Shown piece after piece: positions 7,180 to 11,488 of a stretch of DNA of 11,488 nucleotides. Within the stretch, counting starts at the first letter, position 1, and every line of letters starts with the position of its first letter. Under the pieces are notes generated by a model. The model was given only the letters and a program-made list of their open reading frames with translations, was not told the DNA's origin and searched no databases. The DNA lies in the NCBI GenBank assembly GCA_029778515.1, contig JAKOQD010000005.1:1-11488 (forward strand), written 5' to 3'. A program made the position numbers and the translations under genes. This DNA is from Actinomycetes bacterium. Lineage in GTDB: Bacteria; Actinomycetota; Actinomycetes; Propionibacteriales; Propionibacteriaceae.

Positions 7180-7869
7180 ATGCTCAACATGACTGGGGTT
7201 CGCAAGACCTACGCTACCGGCTCGGTAGAAGTGGAGGCGCTGCGCGGTATCGACCTGCACGTCGAGCAGGGTGAGTACATCGCCGTGATGGGACCGTCCG
7301 GGTCGGGCAAGTCCACCCTGATGCACATCATCGGCTGCCTGGACGTACCCACGTCCGGCACCTACACCCTCGACGGCGTGGACGTGAGCGCGATGACCGA
7401 GAAGCAGCTCGCCGAGGTACGCAACCAGAAGATCGGCTTCGTGTTCCAGCAGTTCAACCTGCTGGCCAGCCTGACCGCGCTGCGAAACGTGGAGCTGCCG
7501 ATGATCTACGCCGGTGTGCCCGCCCACGAGCGGCGCGAGCGCGCCATGTCCGCGCTGACGAAGGTCGGCCTTGCCGATCGCATCGAACACCGTCCCGGCG
7601 AGCTGTCCGGCGGCCAGCAGCAGCGCGTGTCGGTGGCCAGAGCGCTGGTCACCAACCCGACGTTGATCCTCGCCGACGAGCCAACCGGCAACCTCGACTC
7701 GCACTCCACCCGCGAGATCCTCGAACTGTTCGAGGAGCTCAATGACGCCGGCCGGACGATCGTGATGATCACCCACGAGCTGGACGTGGCCGAGCGCGCC
7801 AAGAAGATGTCCCACATCTACGACGGCCTGCTGATCGACGAGGTCCCGACCCACGGAGCTGCCAAATGA
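7180..7869 (+). CDS. MacB/LolD-type ABC transporter ATP-binding protein
   Basis: Cytoplasmic ATPase driving the permease encoded immediately downstream. The 229 residues, the usual length for this class, contain all nucleotide-binding motifs intact: Walker A GPSGSGKST (38-46), Q-loop Gln90 in FVFQQFNLL, signature LSGGQQQR (142-149), Walker B LILADE (162-167), D-loop NLDS (171-174) and switch His199. The segment FQQFNLLASLTALRNVELPMIYAG is characteristic of the MacB/LolD/FtsE branch rather than of importers. ATPase and permease are separate polypeptides, whereas E. coli MacB is fused; the split form is usual in Gram-positives. ATG at 7180 follows GGGAGG by 10 bases and lies 3 bases after the adaptor stop. 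The end overlaps the permease start by four bases (ATGA), indicating translational coupling. Substrate cannot be inferred. Confidence 0.96.
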   Translation: MLNMTGVRKTYATGSVEVEALRGIDLHVEQGEYIAVMGPSGSGKSTLMHIIGCLDVPTSGTYTLDGVDVSAMTEKQLAEVRNQKIGFVFQQFNLLASLTALRNVELPMIYAGVPAHERRERAMSALTKVGLADRIEHRPGELSGGQQQRVSVARALVTNPTLILADEPTGNLDSHSTREILELFEELNDAGRTIVMITHELDVAERAKKMSHIYDGLLIDEVPTHGAAK

Positions 7870-9098
7870 TGGAGTGGAGCGAGACCATTCGCACCGCGAT
7901 CGCCGCGCTGAACGCCCGGCGGATGCGGTCGCTGCTGACCATGCTGGGCATCCTGATCGGCATCTCAGCGGTGATGCTGACCGTCGGCCTCGGCCAGGGC
8001 GCCCAGCAGCAGATCACCGCGCAGATCAACTCGCTCGGCTCGAACATGATCATCGTCAGCCCCAGCCAGACCACCAGTTCCGGCGGCTTCCGCGGGGGCG
8101 GCGGGGCGGCCACCACGTTGACCACCCAGGACGCGGCCATGCTCGCCGATGCCGAGGTCGCCCCCGACATCGCTGCCGTGGCGCCGACGTCGAGCACGTC
8201 CGGCTCGCTGCAGTCGAGCTCGACGACCTGGACGTCGACCGTGGTCGGCACGGTGCCCGACTGGCAGACCGTGCGGGCGCGGACGGTTGGCAGCGGACGC
8301 TTCTTCAGCCAGGCCGAGGTCGACTCCGCCGCGTCAGTCGCGGTGATCGGCTCGGAGACCGCGACCGAACTGTTCACCACCGGCTCGCCGGTCGGGCAGA
8401 CCTTCAGCATCAACGGGCAGTCGTTCACGGTGATCGGGGTGCTGGAATCGGCCGGGTCCTCGGTCAGCAGCAATGACGACGACACGGTCGTGGTGCCGCT
8501 GACCACCTACGCGTCCAGGCTGTCCAGCTCGAGCGCAGCCAACGCGGTGTCGACCATCTACCTCTCCGGAAAGGACGCCGACAGTCTTTCCGCTGCCTAC
8601 CAGCAGGTGAAGACCGCGCTGCTGGCCTCGCACCAGGTGACTTCCACCGACGCCGACTTCAGCGTCAGCACCCAGGCCTCGCTGGTCGAGACCGCCACCT
8701 CGATCACCGGTGTGCTCACCCTGCTGCTCGGCGGCATCGCGGCGATCTCGCTGCTGGTCGGCGGCATCGGCGTGATGAACATCATGCTGGTCTCGGTGAG
8801 CGAACGCGTCCGTGAGATCGGCCTGCGCAAGGCGCTGGGCGCCACGCCTGCAGTGATCCGCCGGCAGTTCCTGGTGGAGGCGGCGATCCTGGGCATGCTC
8901 GGCGGCCTCGTCGGGATCATCCTCGGCTTCACCGGGGCGGCCATCCTGACCCCGCTGATCGGCATGACCGTGTCGATCTCCATCCCAGCCACTGTGCTCG
9001 CGCTGGTCGTCTCGGTGGGCATCGGCCTGGTGGCCGGCGTCTACCCCGCGACCAGGGCGGCCAAGCTGGCGCCGATCGATGCGCTGAGGAGCGAATGA
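7866..9098 (+). CDS. MacB/FtsX-type ABC transporter permease
   Basis: Membrane subunit of the exporter, 410 residues with the classic four-helix MacB layout. A cytoplasmic N-terminal helix (WSETIRTAIAALNARRMRSLLT) leads into TM1 (about 22-43). A large extracytoplasmic MacB_PCD-type domain (44-278) comes next, then the FtsX domain with TM2 (279-308), TM3 (337-362) and TM4 (370-392). The cytoplasmic loop after TM2 carries the family motif VSERVREIGLRKALGATP (311-328), and the C-terminus ends in YPATRAAKLAPIDALR. A small Gly-rich insert (73-80) sits in the outer domain. GGAG (7855-7858) is 7 bases before the ATG at 7866, and a second ATG follows at 7869. MacB-type systems act as mechanotransmission exporters of peptides, lipoproteins or drugs; which applies here is not visible. 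Confidence 0.94.
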   Translation: MMEWSETIRTAIAALNARRMRSLLTMLGILIGISAVMLTVGLGQGAQQQITAQINSLGSNMIIVSPSQTTSSGGFRGGGGAATTLTTQDAAMLADAEVAPDIAAVAPTSSTSGSLQSSSTTWTSTVVGTVPDWQTVRARTVGSGRFFSQAEVDSAASVAVIGSETATELFTTGSPVGQTFSINGQSFTVIGVLESAGSSVSSNDDDTVVVPLTTYASRLSSSSAANAVSTIYLSGKDADSLSAAYQQVKTALLASHQVTSTDADFSVSTQASLVETATSITGVLTLLLGGIAAISLLVGGIGVMNIMLVSVSERVREIGLRKALGATPAVIRRQFLVEAAILGMLGGLVGIILGFTGAAILTPLIGMTVSISIPATVLALVVSVGIGLVAGVYPATRAAKLAPIDALRSE

Positions 9099-10873
9099 TG
9101 TTCAAGAACAAACGCCTACGCGTCGTGCTGGGCAGTGGCGCGGCCCTGGCCGTCGTCGCCGCCGTCGGCCTGACCGTCGCGACCACTTCGACCGCGGCCA
9201 GCAGCCGCTGGGTGACCGCTACGGCGGCAGCTGGCGACGTCACCCAGACCTACACAGCCACCGGCACCACCACCAGGAAGAACACCGAGGAGGCTGCCTT
9301 CAGCGTCAGCGGCACCGTGAAGAGCGTCAGCGTCGCGGTCGGCGACGAGGTCGATGCCGGCGACACACTGGCCACCTTGAAAAAGGGGCCGCTGCAGCTC
9401 GCGCTGCTGGAAGCGGAAACCCAGGTGGCCGCGAAGAAGGCTGCGCTCTACGCGGCCAAGCACCCGTCCAGCACCTCCTCGGGCAGTTCGGGTGGGTCTA
9501 GCGGTTCGTCCGGTGGTTCGGGCAGCTCGAGCGGCTCAGGCAGCGGGACCGGGACCACCACGATCACCATCGATCCCACCGTGCTGAGCGAGGCGGCGTC
9601 GCGGATCAATCTCGCCGTCGTCAGCGAAGCCCAGGTGTGCGAGCCCGTGTTCGGGTCGATCGTGCCGGAGGCCGAACCGACCGCCACGGCCACCCCGTCC
9701 GCGTCGGCTTCGGCGACCGAGACGCCCAGCGCGTCCGCCAGCGCCACGCCAGTCCCCACCGAGACCGCCAGCGCCGCGCCGACCGAGACGGCCACACCGG
9801 ACGCACCGGAGGGCTCGGATTCTCCCTCGGCCGAGGCCTCCAGCGAGAGCCCGAGTGCGGAAGCGTCCGCGTCGCAGCTGGCTGCCGCGATCGAGGCCGC
9901 GAACCCGACCACGGCTGAGCTTCAGGCCTGCGCCAACGCGCGTGCCGAGGTGATCGCGGCGAACACCAATCTGCAGACCATCGTGCAGCAGCTGGTCGCC
10001 CCGAAGCCAAACGCGGGCGCAGGCTCGAGCAGCGGCGCAGGTTCGTCCGCCTCGGTGAAGAAGACCTCCTCGGCCGGCTCAAGTTCGTCCAGTTCGGTGA
10101 GCGCGGCCAAGGTTGCCTCGGCTGAGGCCGACCTGCTGGAAGCCGAGCAGAACCTCCAGTCTGCGCAGGACGACCTCGACGCTGCCGTGCTGGTGGCACC
10201 GATCGCGGGCAAAGTGGGCACCGTCGGCCTCAGCGTGGGTTCGTCGGCGTCGTCCGGTTCGATCACCATCGTGGGCGAAGGGACGGCCGTGGTCACCCTC
10301 GAACTGCCGCTGAAGACCCGCAACCTGGTCACCATCGGACAAGCGGTGACGGTCGCACCGGCCGGCTCGACCACAACGCTCGAAGGCAAGATCACCACGA
10401 TCAGCGTGCTAGAGACCAGCGGCACCAGCGGGGACTCCCCCACGTATGCCACCACGGTTTCGGTCGCCGATCCGGAAATGCGGCTGGCCACCGGGGCGAG
10501 CGCGTCCGTGGCGATCCGGGTGTTGGCCGTCACCGGCGTGCTCACCGTCCCGGCGTCGGCAGTCACGCCGACCGGGACCGGAACCGCCAGCGTGCTGGTG
10601 CTGGCCTCGGCCAACGCCGAAACCCCGGAGACGGTCGAGGTCAAGACCGGAGCGGTCGGCGCCGGACGGGTGGAGATCACCGAGGGACTGGCCACCGGCC
10701 AGCTCGTGGTGCTGGCCGACCGCACTGCGGACATTCCGTCCAACACCACGAACCGGCGTAGCCGGACGAGTTCAACCTCGTCGAGTTCATCGGGTGCGAC
10801 CGCGTCTGCTCAGCCGAGCGCCGCAGCCACTACCCAGCCAAGTTCGCAGCCGACGGCCAGCGCCAGCCGCTGA
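9095..10873 (+). CDS. Second, enlarged HlyD-type adaptor protein with low-complexity insertion
   Basis: Second membrane-fusion protein of the operon, 592 residues, overlapping the permease stop by four bases. It has a basic N-terminus, a membrane anchor or signal segment (about 9-30), a first lipoyl half-motif FSVSGTVKSVSVAVGDEVDAGD (start 69), helix 1 of the hairpin (98-122) and helix 2 (336-363). The second half-motif VAPIAGKVGTVGLSVG (367-382) and beta-barrel regions run to about 541, followed by a Ser/Thr-rich tail (551-592). Residues 124-335 are an insertion at the hairpin tip: a Ser/Gly linker, a segment with Cys182, a Pro/Ser/Thr/Ala/Glu repeat region (193-260), a helical segment with Cys279, and another Ser-rich linker. 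GAGGAG (9086-9091) is only 3 bases before ATG 9095 but 6 before ATG 9098, so translation may begin at the second ATG. Function is inferred from family and operon. Confidence 0.87.
   Translation: MMFKNKRLRVVLGSGAALAVVAAVGLTVATTSTAASSRWVTATAAAGDVTQTYTATGTTTRKNTEEAAFSVSGTVKSVSVAVGDEVDAGDTLATLKKGPLQLALLEAETQVAAKKAALYAAKHPSSTSSGSSGGSSGSSGGSGSSSGSGSGTGTTTITIDPTVLSEAASRINLAVVSEAQVCEPVFGSIVPEAEPTATATPSASASATETPSASASATPVPTETASAAPTETATPDAPEGSDSPSAEASSESPSAEASASQLAAAIEAANPTTAELQACANARAEVIAANTNLQTIVQQLVAPKPNAGAGSSSGAGSSASVKKTSSAGSSSSSSVSAAKVASAEADLLEAEQNLQSAQDDLDAAVLVAPIAGKVGTVGLSVGSSASSGSITIVGEGTAVVTLELPLKTRNLVTIGQAVTVAPAGSTTTLEGKITTISVLETSGTSGDSPTYATTVSVADPEMRLATGASASVAIRVLAVTGVLTVPASAVTPTGTGTASVLVLASANAETPETVEVKTGAVGAGRVEITEGLATGQLVVLADRTADIPSNTTNRRSRTSSTSSSSSGATASAQPSAAATTQPSSQPTASASR
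9467..9559 (+). repeat. Ser/Gly-coding low-complexity tract in the second adaptor
   Basis: Codes for residues 125-155, almost only Ser and Gly with a final Thr run. It is built of short irregular repeats of AGC/TCG/TCC and GGC/GGT codons and is the first linker of the inserted module. Such tracts are prone to length change between strains. Confidence 0.7.
9671..9868 (+). repeat. Pro/Ser/Thr/Ala/Glu-coding repeat tract in the second adaptor
   Basis: Codes for residues 193-258. Internal protein repeats include PSASASAT twice (201-208, 211-218), TETA twice (222-225, 230-233) and SPSAEAS twice (243-249, 252-258). The codons of the copies differ, so the amino-acid pattern rather than the DNA pattern is conserved, which suggests selection for a flexible extracellular linker. 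Confidence 0.65.
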
Positions 10874-10885
10874 GCGTCCGGACGC
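10874..10885. repeat. Perfect 12-base palindrome directly after the exporter operon stop
   Basis: GCGTCCGGACGC starts on the base after the TGA of the second adaptor. It is perfectly self-complementary without a loop, so it is a poor terminator by itself and might be chance or a protein site. Confidence 0.3.
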
Positions 10886-11095
10886 CATCGAGCCCGTCGA
10901 GGTCATCTCCCAGATTGACCTCGGCGGGCTCGTCGCCGTCCACGCGGATCGGTACCACCCCTCCCCTGGGCACCAACGCGGGCGTGACGGCCCCTAAGGG
11001 CACGACGGCTGAATCCATTGAAGGCGAGGCCAGCGCTAAACAAAAGCCACCTCGTGCAGGTCCGTACACTTTTCGCGCCACTCAGGGTCGCGAGC
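10874..11095. other. Intergenic stretch with no convincing gene
   Basis: No plus-strand gene is credible here. On the minus strand an open frame runs from ATG at 11018 down to 10830 (62 codons), overlapping the 3' end of the second adaptor. Its middle part (RVDGDEPAEVNLGDDLDGLDG) has the G/C-rich third positions typical of coding DNA of this genome, but there is no ribosome binding site and I recognise no family. It may be a decayed remnant or chance. An AT-richer patch (about 11035-11076) precedes it on that strand and could hold a promoter, but no clear -10/-35 pair is visible. Confidence 0.3.
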
Positions 11096-11120
11096 GCCGT
11101 CCGGGGCCAGCGCGGACGGC
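11096..11120 (-). terminator. Hairpin terminator of the glutamine synthetase gene
   Basis: GCCGTCCG (11096-11103) and CGGACGGC (11113-11120) form a perfect 8-pair stem with a 9-base loop. It begins 6 bases beyond the glutamine synthetase stop codon on the minus strand. There is no T-run, as is common for terminators in high-GC actinomycetes. The exporter operon converges on it, so it could stop transcription from both sides. Confidence 0.65.
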
Positions 11121-11126
11121 AAGAAC

Positions 11127-11488
11127 TCAGAGCGACGGCAGGTTGTTGCGAAGCTCCCACTCCGAGACGTTTCCGCGGTAGGAGTCGTACTCCGCCTTCT
11201 TGTTGCGCAGGAAGAACTCGAAAACGTGCTCGCCCAGGGTTTCGGCCACCAGCTGGGAATCCTCCATCAGGTCGATGGCGTTGCCAAGGCTGCGCGGCAG
11301 TGGGCGAATGCCCAGCGCCTGCCGCTGCCGGTCGGTCAGCGACCAGACATCGTCCTCTGCGCCCTCGGGCAGCTCAAGCTCGTTCTCGATGCCGTTCAGC
11401 CCGGCGGCGAGAATGATCGCGTACGCCAGGTAGGGGTTGGCCGCGGAATCGATCGAGCGCAGTTCGATCCGCGCCGACGTGCCCTTGC
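11127..11488 (-). CDS. glnA: Type-I glutamine synthetase, GlnA2-like, C-terminal part
   Basis: Partial gene: the last 119 codons plus TGA (11127-11129), with the rest beyond the window edge. The enzyme joins ammonia to glutamate using ATP. The fragment opens with KGTSARIELRS and then AANPYLAYAIILAAGL, the conserved active-site block; ARIELR carries the equivalents of Arg355, metal-ligand Glu357 and Arg359 of Salmonella GlnA. The ending LGEHVFEFFLRNKKAEYDSYR...EWELRNNLPSL closely resembles mycobacterial GlnA2. Aligning without gaps from Glu357, the adenylylated Tyr397 is replaced by Trp (DVWSL, codon 11343-11345), so this enzyme should not be a GlnE target at that site. A hairpin terminator follows. 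GlnA2 is the neighbour of glnE in mycobacteria, which supports the identity. No start is visible. Confidence 0.92.
   Translation of the reverse strand, partial: KGTSARIELRSIDSAANPYLAYAIILAAGLNGIENELELPEGAEDDVWSLTDRQRQALGIRPLPRSLGNAIDLMEDSQLVAETLGEHVFEFFLRNKKAEYDSYRGNVSEWELRNNLPSL

Noticed and set aside
6748..7854. Minus-strand open frame of 368 codons antisense to the adaptor and ATPase genes
   Set aside because: Mirrors the codon structure of the clearly real ATPase; low-information His/Gly/Val/Arg-rich translation.
9448..9912. Possible minus-strand repeat protein in the second adaptor's low-complexity region
   Set aside because: Its regular Ala/Val/Ser/Glu pattern is the complement of the plus-strand PSTAE and Ser/Gly tracts, so no independent gene is needed.
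1..11488. tRNA, rRNA or riboswitch genes
   Set aside because: No cloverleaf with TTCRANY arm, rRNA-like block or known riboswitch core was recognised by eye on either strand; a covariance-model scan was not possible.

Overview
The window is high-GC DNA with dense coding, long antisense shadow ORFs, GTG starts and 4-base gene overlaps. Its gene content (DprE1/DprE2, an unusually divergent type-I glutamine synthetase beside GlnE, an actinobacterial SCP-like protein) points to an actinomycete (Actinomycetota). DprE1/DprE2 imply a cell wall carrying arabinan made from decaprenyl-phosphoryl-arabinose. The emb/aft neighbours seen in mycobacteria are absent, so I do not assign a family; a non-mycobacterial actinomycete is likely.

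Layout. (1) Minus strand, 2-5266: glnE (two-domain glutamine synthetase adenylyltransferase/adenylyl-removing enzyme), then dprE1 and dprE2, in that transcriptional order, with gaps of 47 and 61 bases. They probably form one transcription unit. A short dispersed-repeat-like sequence lies between dprE1 and dprE2. (2) 5256-5301: a very compact divergent control region. The GTG starts of glnE (minus) and of a small sterol-carrier-like gene (plus) are only 24 bases apart, and two near-mirror-image promoters with overlapping -10 boxes could give leaderless mRNAs in both directions. (3) 5672-5919: a 248-base intergenic region holding a strong long imperfect hairpin, then four CACAG direct repeats spaced about one helical turn apart, then a candidate -10 box. 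(4) Plus strand, 5920-10873: a four-gene exporter operon: membrane-fusion/adaptor protein, MacB-type ABC ATPase, MacB/FtsX-type permease, and a second, much larger adaptor with a 212-residue low-complexity insertion. (5) 10874-11126: a non-coding or decayed stretch ending in a hairpin terminator. (6) Minus strand, 11127 to the window end: the C-terminal part of a glutamine synthetase resembling mycobacterial GlnA2.

How it fits together. In mycobacteria glnE and glnA2 are direct neighbours on the same strand. Here the same pair is kept in the same orientation but is separated by about 5.9 kb of plus-strand genes, which looks like an exporter cassette placed inside an ancestral nitrogen-metabolism locus. 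The local glutamine synthetase has Trp where adenylylated enzymes have the target Tyr, so GlnE presumably acts on another glutamine synthetase elsewhere in the genome. DprE1 and DprE2 together epimerise decaprenyl-phosphoryl-ribose to decaprenyl-phosphoryl-arabinose, the arabinan donor. Nothing in the sequence reveals the substrate of the exporter. The least ordinary parts of the window are the mirror-image promoter pair, the intergenic hairpin plus phased repeats ahead of the exporter, and the second adaptor's inserted module with two cysteines.
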